Shown here: positions 24,562-37,800 of the stretch, in pieces
Numbering within the stretch: position 1 is the stretch's first letter
Layout of the letters: the number at the start of each line of letters is the position of its first letter
DNA from: Ulva prolifera
Lineage: Eukaryota; Chlorophyta; Ulvophyceae; Ulvales; Ulvaceae
Length of the DNA stretch: 64,000 nucleotides
Reading direction: 5' to 3'
Assembly: GCA_023078555.1 (NCBI GenBank)
Contig: CM041197.1
Location: 7,348,842-7,412,841 of the forward strand
Translations under genes and position numbers: made by a program
Notes under the pieces: generated by a model
What the model was told of the DNA's origin: nothing
What the model saw: the letters and a program-made list of their open reading frames with translations, nothing else
Database searches by the model: none

Positions 24562-27500
24562 ATGATTTCAGCCGGGGACCTGAGGACCTTGATTGCGACA
24601 TTAAATAGTAGAAATTCATACGAGTCGTCGTTCTATAGATTCGTAGAAACGGCCCTAAGGGGGACATGGACGCCAGGTCAACCGATTCCGGTTCTCACTA
24701 TCTGCAGCAGGGATCCGGGGTTCCCACTAGATTCAATGGGGAACTCCTATCTCCTGACCACGGTTGACATCACCATGGTGGGGTTTATTATCGATGCCGG
24801 GGGAGAAGGGCTGGACGAGTACCTGGACTCCATTCGGGCGATGAAGGAAGGCGTCCAGGTAGCCCATGCCGCAAACCACGCAGCGGTCGTAGAGAATAAG
24901 ATGCATTCTCTATGGCACGACATCCGGCTCATCGCGGTCGAGCGCGCGGTCAGGACGGGCGCACCGTGCGAGCCCGAGGACATCGTACTGTACAGAGCAT
25001 GTAAAGCCGGAGGGGGAGTGGTGGAAGATGCCGGCGGCCTGCTCGTGCGTGTGCTGGGCACGAGCGGGACCGAGGCGATTCGCCGGTGGGTAGAGGTGGA
25101 GAGGGAGGCGCCGCATCAGCGCAATCCCACATGGCCACTTTCAGAGGTGCAGGTGGCCCCTCTGCAGGCGCCTCTGTTGCCCTTACAGCTCGACTCGGGG
25201 GGGGCTGCTGATGACCCCGCTCCGGAGGGGGCCACTGACGCCGCCACATCCCCGGGCGTGGTGTCGGTCGCTCCCTTACAGCTCGACGTGGGGGGGGACT
25301 GCTGGTGACCCCGATCTGGAGGGGGCCATCAACGCCGCCACATCCCCGGGCGTGGAGTCGGTCGGTCCTTTACCCCGGGCGGAGTCCAGCGGCGACAGCG
25401 TGTTCAGGGGTGGTGGCAAGCGGGGGCGTGGCAGACATGCCCCGCAGCGGCACAGGGCGGGTGGGGGCACGAGGGGCAGTGGCACCGGTTGCAGGGCGTG
25501 GGTCCCGCCCTAACACCCTCCAACAGCCCGCGCGGGTACGTGTCAGTGCACGGGTGGCTCCCGGCGGGGCGCTGCGGCCGTGGCGGAGATACTCAGTCGT
25601 GAGCCTCCGGCACCAGTAGTGCCAGCAGCAGTAGGGGCTCGCCCTCCGGCGGTGCGCCCAGAGCCCGATCAGCCAGAAGGGCCTGCAAGGGCCGCGTCTT
25701 CTCCATCCCGGACCACCGGCTGTCTGCCACCTCCGCTTCCGGGGGTGGCTGCAACAGCTTCCGCCCCCCCAGGCCATAGGCAGAGGCAGAGGAGGGTCTA
25801 ATAGCTCGGGAGGGGGCCATTGCAGACCCCCCCGCAGAAGGTGACATCGAGCCAACTCCTGAATCTCAGGGCGTGCCGGTCACCGCTGCGGACGACGGGG
25901 AGGGTCCAACGCATGTCACCTGGGGCAGACACGATCGCCCTCCCTCCGACAGGGGCCAATCGGGGCGTACAGCTGCTCTCGGCCTCACTACTGGCCCACC
26001 CTCCGGTGACTCCTCCGGCATGGGTGACGGACATGCCCGCAAAGCCGCCGTGGAAACTGAAGCAGCTGTGGTCGCCGACACCCCCGGGGCCCAGTAACAC
26101 AGCCCCTGCCCAGTCGCGTGACGCGGGCGGGCCCACTGAGGTGCCCTCCTCCGATGACGACGAGCCAGGCCCGTCATCGGTGCCGGGGGGCGTAACGGTA
26201 AAGCTGGGGCATTTTGGGGAAGCGCGGGAGTATGTGGTCGTGGGACTACCAATCCTTGCGAGAGGCTGGCCCACGTCCCGGCTAGAATCGCCGCACGTAG
26301 ACTACGCACTCAGCAGATGTGTGACACGTGCAGGCCAGGGCGTCATCGCGCTGCAAAGCACGAACTTGGCCGGGGAATGTACCGGGGATGCGGGTGCAGG
26401 CTGGTCTGCCAGTCGCATATGGTGTTTGGGGCGGTGGATGGTCCGAGCCCACATATTCGAGCAAGCATGCGTCATGGTCCCAGTACCCCGGAACGGCCAC
26501 TGGGCACTGGCCGTCATCTGGCATCCATGTGCGCCCCCTCGACTCAACTGACTATGCAATGAGAATCGCATACTCTGTTAGTGGCTCCTGTCGCGTTATC
26601 CTAGCAGGCGAGGACACTGCAAGGGCCCACCGATGGTGATGTCGCGTTGCAGGGCTGTTGAAGCAGGACAAGGCCCCTAGCATGTACTTTTTTGACAGCT
26701 TGATGGACGCGGGCCGCGGCACCACCGAGCGGGTCCAGGCGGTGCTGAGTGAGGCGCTGTGCATGGCGCTCGACAACCCGGAGCGCCTGGCAACCGGCAC
26801 CTCCCTGCCAGAGGATCCCCCAACTAGGTCGGGGACAGGGAGGGGAGGAGTGGGTCGGCGTCCAAACGTGCGTTTGGGCACCAGGCCACCGGCTTCAATA
26901 GCGAGGATCACTCTGAATTTGACTACAGTGCGATTCTCCCCGGGCACTGGTATCCTGAACATGCGGCCACCTGATTGCTGTCACCCGCTCACAGTGAGTC
27001 ACACGCTCAACCGCGTGGCGCCGGCCAGCTTCCATTGTGCCCCCGTCCTCCAGCCACCCGCCGCCTCAAGCCACCCCCAAACTCCCCCCCCCCCCCCCAC
27101 CTTCATCCCAGCGGTCCTTGTCATAACCACACCCTAGCATGTCATTGACTTTAATTTTCGCCGTTGACACGCCCGTCTTGGCCACCTACACCAGTGCGCT
27201 GTGGAATACAGGTCGGTGCAGTCCCCCAACAACCGAACGGCCATGATTGCGGGGCGTACACTGCAATGTTCGCCGATGCAGCATGCCAGGTCGTCAGCGA
27301 AATGCGACAAGAGGAGGGGGACCTATTTTCTAGTTACCTGCATGGGGTGGAGGCTACTCGTAGGGTCGTGAAGCGCATATCCCGCCTCAAGGTGCAGCAT
27401 GCGGTGCTGTACCGCATCCTGCTTACACGGGCCCTCTTGCAAGAATGGCACCGTGGTGGGAGGGCGGGGGACCAGCTAGTGGGTCTATCCGCTGAAGACG

Positions 27501-27879
27501 GCACCAATATCCTTGCCGATGCTCGGTGGGACCGCCACCTGCAGTCCCCGCCGTTTGCAGACATGTCTGCAGATCAGTTGAGGTGTACGCTACACAATCC
27601 CCATGTTACCACCATCATAGCCCCCCCACCTCCACTGCTCTGGAGAGTCTGTCATTTGCCGGCCCGCACAGGCCTTGTCTAGTCATCGCACAGTCGCTGG
27701 TCCCGCCCCCAACCGCCCCCCGCAGGCGGCACCACTCCTACAAGATTCCGGAACTATGCAGGGAATGGTACCTTCACGCGGGGTTCGACGCCTTCATGCA
27801 GAAGGTGCAGCCACTCGTTGGAACCCTTAGTCAGCAGTACAACAAGCTGTTGGCCGTTCCGCTGAAGACGCGGCGCTGA
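24562..27879 (+). pseudogene. Gene U of element A: Ulp1/C48-type protease domain protein, frameshifted
   Basis: Exons: 24562-26528, 26653-26927, 27212-27582 and about 27727-27879, with donors GTGCGC, GTGCGA and GTGTAC. The start is placed at ATG 24562 by alignment with B; an upstream extension to 24532 is open. The N-terminal 230 residues (YESSFYRFVE motif) match B, followed by a Pro/Gly-rich linker and a protease domain with the triad residues of Ulp1: His in NGHWALAVIW, Asp in YFFDSL, and Gln and Cys in PQQPNGHDCGAY. The reading frame of the first 230 codons and that of the protease part (from about 25820) differ, so at least one indel lies in the G/C-run-rich linker at 25190-25810. It may be a mutation or a homopolymer sequencing error. 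Ulp1 proteases cleave SUMO; the role in transposition is unknown. Confidence 0.75.
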
Positions 27880-28426
27880 GTATCCCTACACGGCGTCTGC
27901 CGGGCGGTTACAATGCACCGACCGCTAAGCGCCAGGTAGGCGGGTATTCGTGACAGAGTTGCCCATTGTACTAGCTGGCAGGTGGGGTGGTTGTGAGGGG
28001 GGGATACTAGTGAAGGATGGGACTTCCAGGGAATTGGGGGCGGCTATGTGGGCGGGACGCGCACGGCACGCCATAGCAGTCATGAGATAGTGTCACTGTG
28101 GCCACAGGCCTCCCCCGGCGTTGATGTTGTAATGCAGTGTTGGGTAGCTGTATACCATTCGTGTGTCTGCTGCGATAAAAGGCCAGAGCCACCTTTGTTA
28201 AGAAGGTGTACTGAGGCGTGACAACCTTCAGTCTGTTTGCATCTACAGTTGGAATGGCCCATGCATTGCTGGTGCTCGTTGGTGTACGTGCTCATTACTC
28301 GTTCGCAAAGGTAGTTTTCAGAGTCAACATTCTACGGAAAGCCCCCCCCCCCCCCCCCCCCCCCCCGACCACACCATAATCCGCACTCCAGCACTCCTCA
28401 TAGTAGCTCCCCTTCGTCGTTCAGTT
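27880..28426. other. Convergent intergenic region between U and C of element A
   Basis: A tail-to-tail interval that contains the C25 run at 28342-28366. No gene was seen. In B the equivalent interval is 39300-39597. Confidence 0.6.
28342..28366. repeat. C25 homopolymer
   Basis: Twenty-five consecutive C residues on the plus strand, next to the 3' end of gene C of element A. The length may be inexact because of sequencing or assembly slippage. Confidence 0.9.
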
Positions 28427-31400
28427 TCACTCGGCCACATTGCGTCCCTGTACGGTGAGCAGCCTCGAATAATGAAATGGGTGTAAGGGGGCAGGACGCA
28501 AGAGTGGCAATTGGGAGACAGGGAGGGCCTCCGCAACAGTCAAGCACAGTGAGAGAGGCAACCACAGAACGGAGCATACCTTCCGGATCAGTGCCACAAC
28601 CTCTGCTATTGTGGCACTGTCAGGCTCCAGCCCATACGCCGAAACAAATCGCCTTGACGCGTTCCAGGCGCTCGTTATCATCCTCACGCAGACGGGGGTT
28701 GCTGAGCATCATTAAGTCGCATGCAACGACAATGAACCGCAATTGAGTAGCTCGCCCGAAACCTTCTCCTTCGGACGTGGCGAAGGTGGCGGCCATTTGA
28801 ACGGTTGTCTGTTGTGCAGCGGGAGACTCTGCCAGGGTGAGCTGCACCGTGCCAGCTGTGTCCCGCAGGTATACTATAGTACAACTGGGACGGCCTCACC
28901 TCTGGATCATCTGTCGCCAGGTCGTCCTCATCTACTGAAAAGTCCGCCGAATCCGCAGGCCCCGGATCGATGTCAGAACTAAAAGCGCCGAACGTATCTT
29001 CGTAGTCGAGGTGCAAGGCATCTGCCAGGGGTTCGGCGAACTGGGCGTTGTCCTCGGCACCGCCCAGAACGAACCCTAATCCATCGCCACCATCCGCAGT
29101 CGGCTGCGCGGTGGGGAGGGGTTCCTGTGCCCTTGCATGTGGGGGCGCAGAGGTGCCACGGGGGCCCGCGGTGACAGCCTCGTGGGGGGTCAGCCCCCCC
29201 GCCGCAGGCCCCCCCGCCGCAGGCCCACCGCCCACAGGCTCTGCTGATTCCGCCAGGTTCAGCCCCCCCGCCGCAGGCCCACCCCCCAAAGGCCCGGCTG
29301 ATTCCCCCGGGTTCAGCCCCCCCGACGCAGGCGCACCCCCCACAGGCCCGGCTGATCCCCCCAGGCCCCCCTCCTGCCGAGTTGCGGGTGCCCCTGGCCC
29401 AGCGCCGGCCGCTGCGCCTGTGAGGGTCACCGGAAGCGCCGCCGCGCCGCCGGACGCTCGGCGGGCGGGGTTCGCCTCGCCACCGGAATCCTGTGTGGCG
29501 CTGTCGCCGGTGTTGGTACCGGCAACGGCAGTGCCCGCGTTCAGGGGTGCTGGAATGCCGCACTTTCGCAGCATCAGCGCCTACTCGCGTGATTTTGCTG
29601 CCGAGCTCCTCCCACTTGCTCGACGCTGGTGGTGGCCTCGGGCACGGGCATCATCGGTAACCCCTGTCCCCGGGGACGCCTGGGACGCAACCGCAGGGGG
29701 CTGCCGGCAGCCCACGGGGAGGGTGGCGAGGATGCCATCGGGGATGTTGACGAGCTCCTCCCTGCGAACCATAGCCGATAAGCCCACTCCATACAGCGCA
29801 TGGCGCGAGTCACAGGGCACATGCATGCATGCAATTGATACAAGAGTAGGAGGTGGCCACAGCAGTGTTCGCCAATGACATTACATCCGTGTAGCAGGTT
29901 CTGATGCAGACGACAACGAACCGTAGGGCCAGACATCGATGGGGTATGCACCTGTAGCAGGTTGGACTCTGCATCCCTTTGGCGATGGACTGCTTGGCGA
30001 GTTCTTCAGCGCCGGCGTAATCCCAATCCTTGATACCCGGGAACGTCAGTGGCCTCAGGCGAATGGCGGTCGTGGAGACGGGATCGCCAGAACTGCTCGC
30101 CGCGGGGACTTTTTGCGCCACAGCCAGGTGCCGCCAGCTCCTGAGCGCCCAGTGCCAGAGCGTGTGGGGCGGGCACAATGGAATCAGCGCATCAGCCAAC
30201 CTCTTGACAGGCTGACCGTACCCCGATTTCACCGAGCCTGCATGCACCGCGGGGTTCAGGCGTTCACACTGACTGCAAAGCGTAGTGTTGACCCACCCGG
30301 GGGATTACAACAGGACACTACAGATCCATGTACAGGTGTACATGACAGGCTGGCGACGCACAGCTGTGATTGACCGTGCACACCAGGATGGCGGCAAAGG
30401 CGGGATCAAGGAGACTGGGCTCCAGCGCCGGGATGTCCTCTCCACCCCGCCTTTCTAGGTCAGGCGCACCAGGGTTGCCTGTCATTGTTGTAGCAACGAG
30501 GCGCACATACGCATGCATAAAGAGGTGGACCCCGCTACTGGCGAAAGCCGCCAGGTCCTGTGTGGACGACCGCAGCCCTGAACATGCTCCCATGATGTGG
30601 GAGTAGAATGACTTGCCAGAAAGCCACGCCGGATGGAGGGCTCGGGCTACCCTGTCTCCCTGCACGGCCAGAACCAAGAGTGAACGACATGGGGGGTTAG
30701 GCCAAGTAGCACCACAGAGTCACGCCGCCCAAGGGATGTTCAGAACAGTGGCGACTCGCACCCCTGACCAATCCATCAACGGATGCTCCGCCGCATTCGC
30801 CAACACCCGGGGGGCTAGATTGTAGAGGGTGGTGACGAATTCGCCGAGGAACTTCATATCCTGCACGATCTGAGGCATGTTACACAAATCGATCACAGGC
30901 CTGTGACTAGGCAGGCTTGAGGTGTAGGAGGAATCAGAGGCCGCCTAGCCACACTCATGCATGCGTGGTGGAAAGAATGCACGGCAGAGCCAGACAACGC
31001 ACAAGCATACAGGCAGCCATGCCTGACCACACCGGAATCATAGAAAATATCAGGAACGCACGAACGCCTCGATGAGGTCCGAGTGCCAGACGTGCATGTC
31101 CGCTAGTACCGGCGCGCCCGAAGTCAGTTGGTACACCACCTGGGAGAAGACCCCATTTGTGTTGGCCAGCAGCGCATGACACCGGTCCCCAATGTGCCGC
31201 GCTAGTGACTGAGAAGGTTCGAGCTTCTTTTCCTTGATGCCCTCCAGACTTTCGTAGTGGGCATTTTCATACAGCACCCACGCCACCAGTGGGTTGAGGT
31301 CATCAGGGAGGTTGGAGGTTGGTCTCTCCTTGCTCCTGGAGGACCCGGCCCCCCCCGCCGCGGGTGTCTGCTTTCCGGCAGTCCACAGTTTGACACGATG

Positions 31401-32331
31401 CGGGGAGAGGCCAGACATGAAAGAAGCCCATGCCCACACGACGTGCCGGGGGGTTGGGCAATAGAAAACTGCACCGACACCTCTTATAACGTGCCCCTTC
31501 CATCACCTCTGGGACACGCCCAAGAACACATGTGGAACTTATGCACTGACACGGTGGCCTTTGGCACGCCCGCGGTGGACACGGAATGCATGACTCCCAA
31601 AAAAGGGCAGCACACGGGGAGTGAGCACACCGTCAGGAGGCGGGGGGTCAGCGGCTTTGCGCTTCTCCCCAACCTTCGCCTGTGGGATATCGATCCGCTC
31701 GGCGAGCTCCGGATCTCGCTCCTCCGTGACTGTAGTCTTGGGGACTCCTGACTCAGATACGTGGCCCGTGACCTTATGCTGCATAGCTGGATGCACTGAC
31801 TACTGGACCCACTCCACAGTCAGGCTACGCCCCTCCGCAGTAAACATGCAGTTGCAGTAGAGCGTGGTCAGCAGTTCTACCACCAGCCCACCAGCAGGCA
31901 CACACCTCCTTCGTTCCCAGCAGAGGCCTCCACCGCAGGGGTTCCGTGCACCCAGCAGGGGTCCTACCTTTGCCCTCCCACGAGGACACGAACATATCCT
32001 GCTCGTGGAGCCAGCCGGAGAGCACGAGAAAGGTAGTAACGGCCACTCCCATGGCCGTTTCCAGCTCACTCCCCCGGCTCACCACCACGTTGTCTCGCAA
32101 GACCTCCCCAAGGCCCCACCACACAGCCACCCCAGGCCCGCTTGCTGGACCGCTATTGGTGCCGACGCGGGCTCGGTCAGTGAAACGCCCGTCTCTAGAA
32201 ATCAAAGTACCCACTACTGGGATTCGGCTAGTGCGCATGCGACCGACAAGCAAGTCGCCGCTGCGCCCGGAAGTCAGCCCATGCTGGGTACTTGGCAATC
32301 CTGCGACCAGTGCTGCAAGGCGTGGATCCAT
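28427..32331 (-). pseudogene. Gene C of element A: large protein of unknown family, frameshifted
   Basis: Colinear with gene C of B (34840-39299). Recognised parts on the minus strand: exon 1 from ATG 32331 (VVGTLISRDGRFTD motif; an upstream ATG at 32415 is also open) to about 31905; an exon near 31760-31600 with EKRKAADP; an exon ending near 31060 (WAWASFMSGL to DLIEAF); a short exon 30869-30762 (LGEFVTTLYNLAP); an exon about 30665-30330 (AAILVCTVNHSCAS); one about 30230-29950 (LWHWALRSWRHL, GIKDWDYAGAEELA); and a long Gly/Pro/Ala-rich exon from about 29880 to 28590. Near 28640 the frame shifts between NPRLREDDNERLERVK and AYGLEPDSATIAEV, which B reads continuously. The terminal exon is uncertain. 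No known domain was identified. Confidence 0.6.
29170..29385 (-). repeat. Gly/Pro-rich coding minisatellite in gene C of element A
   Basis: About four imperfect repeats of 51-60 bp encode GGLNPGESAGPLGGGPA-like units on the minus strand. They occupy the same part of the protein as the 123-bp repeats in B but have a different unit. Confidence 0.65.
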
Positions 32332-32569
32332 CGCTAATACGTATGTCAATATACTACTACCGAAAGCGGTCACTGGTGACGAGATGCGCAGATCTGCAAC
32401 GGAATTCCAAGTCACTTCGACAGTATCGAATTGCGATGCCAGGTAAGCTACGACCGCCAGCGATTAACCGTATCAGACACACAATCCTCCATTCGTACAT
32501 TTCATGCAGCACGACGCCCCGATTGCAACGGCACCTGCGCACTCGGGTGGAGCACGATGACAGCACCCC

Positions 32570-32815
32570 GTCAGAGTCGCCATTTGGCGAATGGCCACTC
32601 TGGACCAGCGCATGCATTCGCGTCTAGGCGGACGAGCGCACGCCTTACCTGGAGCACGATGACGTCACTCCGCCAGAGTGGCCATTCGGCGAATGGCCAC
32701 TCTGGACCATAAATGGCATTCGCGTCCAGGAGGACGAGCGCACGCCTTACCTGGAGCATGATGACGTAACTCGGCCAGAGTGGCCATTCGTCGAATGGCC
32801 ACTCAGGACCACCGC
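32570..32815. repeat. Palindromic array P1, right array of element A (three units of about 100 bp)
   Basis: Three palindromes with arms GAGTGGCCATTCG and CGAATGGCCACTCTGG near 32573, 32675 and 32775. They are separated by spacers with CATTCGCGTC and GAGCACGATGACG that do not resemble the spacers of A's left array. It lies about 240 bp upstream of the start of gene C of A, the place where element B has its left array. Confidence 0.85.
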
Positions 32816-33267
32816 ATGCATTCGCGTCCAGGAACCTATGTGCACGCTTTTCCGGCCACCATTCACAGGGCGACGACCAACACTACATGGACTGCTGCCG
32901 AGCCTGAACTACGGACCAACGCTATCTTGGGCGATGCAGAAAGTCACCGCTATTGTGAGCCTGCCTCCAGCTTCCTGCCGCAACGTCTCCTGCCCAAAGT
33001 CGATGTCAGTTGCCATGAGTATGGGTCCGCGTATACCTGCACCGTGTCCAGTCCAGTCGTTTCCAGATACTCGTGTATAGTAATAAAGTAACCAATAGTA
33101 TCAGTCGATCCACTGTTAGCGCGGGTTTGGCCCGAAGTGACCTCCACTAGGAGAATGGTGACATTCCGGGGCGGAACCGAAGGCGTTCCGCTGACAGAGG
33201 AACGTTCCTACGAGGCTCTTGACCTTCCGCCCGCGCGCGTATGCTTCACAAGGAACGATGGTGGCGG

Positions 33268-33356
33268 AATGTCCTATGGCTTCCTCGGTGGCCGCGGAAT
33301 GTCCTATGGCTTCCTTGGTTGCCGCGGAATGTCCTATGGCATCCTGGGCAACAGCG
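33268..33356 (+). repeat. Subterminal 30-bp repeats of element B
   Basis: Three tandem copies of a unit containing GCGGAATGTCCTATGGCTTC, 120-210 bp inside the left end. With the dispersed GTTCCG motifs of both ends they are candidate transposase-complex binding sites. Confidence 0.7.
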
Positions 33357-33664
33357 CTGACCGGAACGTACGCGTGTGCTCTTCCATAGCGCGAGACCAG
33401 GCCAAGCAGTCTCCGCAGATGAAGAACACTGGAAAGCCATTGCAAGCTGTTGCGAAAGCTACAGCGCACATGCAGGTCCGGCAGACCGAGCTTGGAAATG
33501 TGTTGACACATTATGTTGGAAAGGAGTGAGCACAGCAGGATTTAAATGCGACGCACATATGCGTCGAGGATTCGCCTTATAGGCTGGTCTGGGGCAACGC
33601 TGGATTGTCTGGGTAAGATATGGACCTCATTCGTAATTTGGATCTGGCCTGCTAATGGTCGGTG

Positions 33665-34560
33665 TGGCACCTTCCATGGCAGCGCCTGTGTGCCCAGTCA
33701 GCACCTTCGTGGAATGGTCGGTGCCTCACCAACCATTCTGTATGCGAGCAATGCATGTGCCCCTTCCATGGCAGCGCCTGTGTGCCCAGTCAGCACCTTC
33801 GTGGAATGGTCGGTGCCTCACCAACCATTCTGTATGCGAGCAATGCATGTGCCCCTTCCATGGCAGCGCCAGTCAGCACCTTCGTGGAATGGTCGGTGCC
33901 TCACCAACCATTCTGTATGCGAGCAATGCATGTGCCCCTTCCATGGCAGCGCCCGTGTGCCCAGTCAGCACCTTCGTGGAATGGTCGGTGCCTCACCAAC
34001 CATTCTGTATGCGAGCAATGCATGTGCCCCTTCCATGGCAGCGCCTGTGTGCCCAGTCAGCACCTTCGTGGAATGGTCGGTGCCTCACCAACCATTCTGT
34101 ATGCGAGCAATGCATGTGCCCCTTCCATGGCAGCGCCAGTCAGCACCTTCGTGGAATGGTCGGTGCCTCACCAACCATTCTGTATGCGAGCAATGCATGT
34201 GCCCCTTCCATGGCAGCGCCAGTCAGCACCTTCGTGGAATGGTCGGTGCCTCACCAACCATTCTGTATGCGAGCAATGCATGTGCCCCTTCCAGGGCAGC
34301 GCCCGTGTGCCCAGTCAGCACCTTCGTGGAATGGTCGGTGCCTCACCAACCATTCTGTATGCGAGCAATGCATGTGCCCCTTCCAGGGCAGCGCCTGTGT
34401 GCCCAGTCAGCACCTTCGTGGAATGGTCGGTGCCTCACCAACCATTCTGTATGCGAGCAATGCATGTGCCCCTTCCAGGGCAGCGCCCGTGTGCCCAGTC
34501 AGCACCTTCGTGGAATGGTCGGTGCCTCACCAACCATTCTGTATGCGAGCAATGCATGAG
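33665..34560. repeat. Palindromic array P2, left array of element B (ten units of 80-92 bp)
   Basis: Ten units each carry GGAATGGTCGGTG followed by CACCAACCATTC with a two-base interruption at the centre, then GAGCAATGCATGTGCC. Long units have a GTGTGCCCAGTC segment that short units lack. Open frames of more than 300 codons cross it in all three plus frames, the sign of a stop-free repeat rather than of genes. It lies between the left end and the start of gene C. Confidence 0.9.
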
Positions 34561-34839
34561 CCCGGCTGCTGAAGTGTCGACAGGATGCCCACGAGCACCG
34601 AGTATCGACTTTGCTGAACTCTGGAGTGAGCGTGGTACCTTCCAAGTTTCCCAGAGCGCTGTGAGTCGCTTCAGACGAGGCAAGGTTGTTGTCGCGTGAC
34701 CGCAGTCTCATCACGGCATTGACATAGACTCAGAGTTGTGTATCTATCGCTGGTATCGTCCTGGCGTCTACTGCGGCCAGCTGATTGTGTGCTGCGTCCC
34801 GAAAGTTTTTTCAGATAATTTCGAAAAGTGTTGTAGAAG

Positions 34840-37800
34840 ATGTCTGTCGTGGGTGGTGAGGAAGCTGTAGCCTGTTGCCCTGGCGATGCCCAGCCTGACA
34901 CAAGCGTTGCTGCGTTCACACCACCCGCCTGTCTGCGGCCGGCGCTGTCTCCCGTGATTGGGACGCTGATATCTCGGTCAGGCCATTTTACGGACTTGGG
35001 GCGCGTCGGCCGTAAAGGACAGCCCGGCTCTGACAGCGCTTGCGACGCTTGGTTGAATGCCGGGCTACAGGCGGTGGGCCGTGTCTCGCAAACAGTAGAA
35101 CAGGGCGTAGCATACGTGAAATATTCTGTAGTGCTCGCTTGTCTGCAACTCGGGGCGTGGATGCGCGAGCAGGAGGAGTTGTTGGTGCCAGCATGGGAGG
35201 GAATCTCAGCACCTCCACCTGGATGTGACGCCCCTTGTGTGTTGGCGAAGTTGTACGGTCAGAAAAAGGTGTGCCCACCCCAGACCCAGGAGGTCCGTTC
35301 TGTTTGGCCCCGACATTACACACGGGAAATGCACTGTCGGCGCCCATGCCCATCCGCCACACCCCCGACCTTGTCACACCCGCCCTTGTTTGTGAATTCG
35401 CCATCCCGAGTCCCCCCGGATCATGTAGGTGCCTGTAACTGGGAATGTTCGCCAGCATGCCCCACCAGCGCCCGCTCGGGCGACTACCGAATCGGGTCAC
35501 GCTGGGGCTGCTGGCTCCGAGACTGTGCAGCAGAGCGACAGGGCGGCGCGCGGGCTCCCGCAGTTGAAGAGCTCCAAGAAGCGGAAACAGCCCGATGCCC
35601 CCCCGAAGGAACACGGCAGTATGAAATCCCCCCCCCCCCCCCCCCCTCCACGACACTTGTGTACTGTCGACAGTGCCTCCCTGTCGCCGTGTTTCCGACA
35701 GTTGCACGTGGTGTATCACGTTGTGTGAGCGGGGTGTGTTTTGTAGAGTACTACGTCGCCACTCCTCGGGCCATGTTGTGGGCCTGGTGCTTTTTCTTCA
35801 GTGGCCTCCCCCCAGACGCTCAGTGCATGGACGTGCCCAGCACCAAGCGTTCAGAGGCCGAGGAGGGGACGGGCGGTAAAAAGGGCAAAGCCAAACTCAA
35901 GGTGCCCGAGCCCACCTGCAACGTGCCGGTGGGTTGTAACCCCCTGTGCTCGTTGTTTTTGTACGAGAAGACGAGGGCGGCACTTCTCTGCTCTGAAAGC
36001 GGGAGGTCTCCAAGCGATGAATTGGCAGTGAAGGTCTACCAGGAGACAGCTTGCCGATCCGTCCTGTCAGGGCACAAGGGTGAGGTGTCCAAAGCGGTGA
36101 CAAACTTGGCCGCCGGTGGGGGTCTGCTTACCGACATCCACACATTCTACCCTCATCTCATAGACGTACATGTGCGTTCCTCCTCTCTGGGCACCCTCTA
36201 CAAACTTGCCTGGCGCATGTGACGTTGACCAGTAGCCTATCGCTGTTGTCCCCATTCCGGCCTTGCGTGTGTCCTTTTCGCCCAATCGGGGAATCAGGTC
36301 AGGGGTGCAGCGATTTAGCAAACAGACCGTCTGCAGGACATTGACATCATCGGGGAGTTTGTTGCGGCCGTCTATAATCTGGCCCCTTTTGTTGTGGAGT
36401 ACGCAGCGGCACACCCTCTGCTGAATCCGAGGCTGGTGTGGCTCCTTCAAATACGAATCTCCCTGTAGCCACGACTACGGCGTGTGTTAGCTGCACATGT
36501 AGTCACTCAATCTAGGAGTAGTATACTCAACTAGCATGCAGGAGTCTGATCAATCGAGGCTTTTTGCTGAATGCTTCGCAGATGTCACGACGTTCCACCA
36601 AGCCATGCTTAGTGCCTGCGTCGCGTACATGCCAGTACGTGGGTCCTCCTGCGGGTCGGGGCTGCAGCTTTGCTTCGCCGCCTACCAGGCTATGGTGTTT
36701 GGGTGGGCGCACGCAGACCCCGATGTCAAGCAGCGGGTCCCGGCGTGGGAATATGAACCCTATCGCGACGCCGGGCCCTGCTTTTTGGATCCTCTCATGG
36801 CGGCCATACTGGTCACCGCTGTGAACACTTCCTGTGCGTCCCTAGACTGCCTCTGCCTGTTCCGAGGTGTTGCTGGTTCGGCTCCCTGGTTTGGTAGTGT
36901 ACGCGATGCCTTTCCCCCGGTGGGCCTCTAAACGCTACCCCGCTTGCAGGGCTGTCACCCACCGGCGTCGGGAGCCCGGTGCACCTCCCTCCTCATTGAC
37001 GTCTGCCCGGGCGATACCATCTGGCATTGGGCATTGAGGGCATGGCGGTTCCTGTGCACCACCAGTGTCCCTGAGATTGAAGGTGCCGCAGATCAAGGGG
37101 GCGCAAAGAAGAAGAGTAAGTTGCTTGCCCTTGTCCCAGCGTCGTTCCAGGACATTGAGGACTGGGGGTACGACGCGGCGCAAATCCTGGCTACAAGGGC
37201 TATCGTCATGGGGATGCAGGTTCCAGAATGCGCCAGGTGTGTCATGCCGCTCATGTGTGTTTTCCTGGATGCCCTGCAGTGTCATAACAGCGTTCAACAG
37301 CCCGCGTGAGACACAGCTAGGGGGATGGTTTCAAACACACTCGCTGTTTGTACAGCGGCGAGCTTGGGCACCTCCCACATTGTGTACGCCAGCAGCTACC
37401 CCCCGATGCCCTGGGTGCACCGCTGGTGTCCACTGCGGAGGGGGGTGGGAATAGTTCCACCTGCACCACCGGCTCTGGAAAGGGATCTGGTAGCGACGTG
37501 GACAAGGGTGATGGGGACCTCGCCGGGCGCAGGGCGCAGCCCAAGCCACGGACTGGCGCGAGTGCGTCTGTCTGGGGCCTGCCGAAGGCCGCGGGTGGGG
37601 GGAGTGGTGGCAGTGGCCCCGCCGCTGCAGCCGCCGGCACTGACAACGCCGCAGCTGCGCTGTCGCAGCCGGCTCAGCAGGCAGCTGCTGCCGGGGGGGG
37701 CCTGCTGAAGGCCGCGGGTGGGGGGAGTGGTGGCAGTGGACCCGCCGCTGCAGCCGCCGGCACTGACAACGCCGCAGCTGCGCTGTCGCAGCCGGCTCAG

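Noticed and set aside
33546..34699. Open frames of 300-345 codons in all three plus frames
   Set aside because: They are translations of the P2 tandem array (NGRCLTNHSVCEQ-type repeats in every frame). A stop-free repeat in all frames is not evidence of coding.
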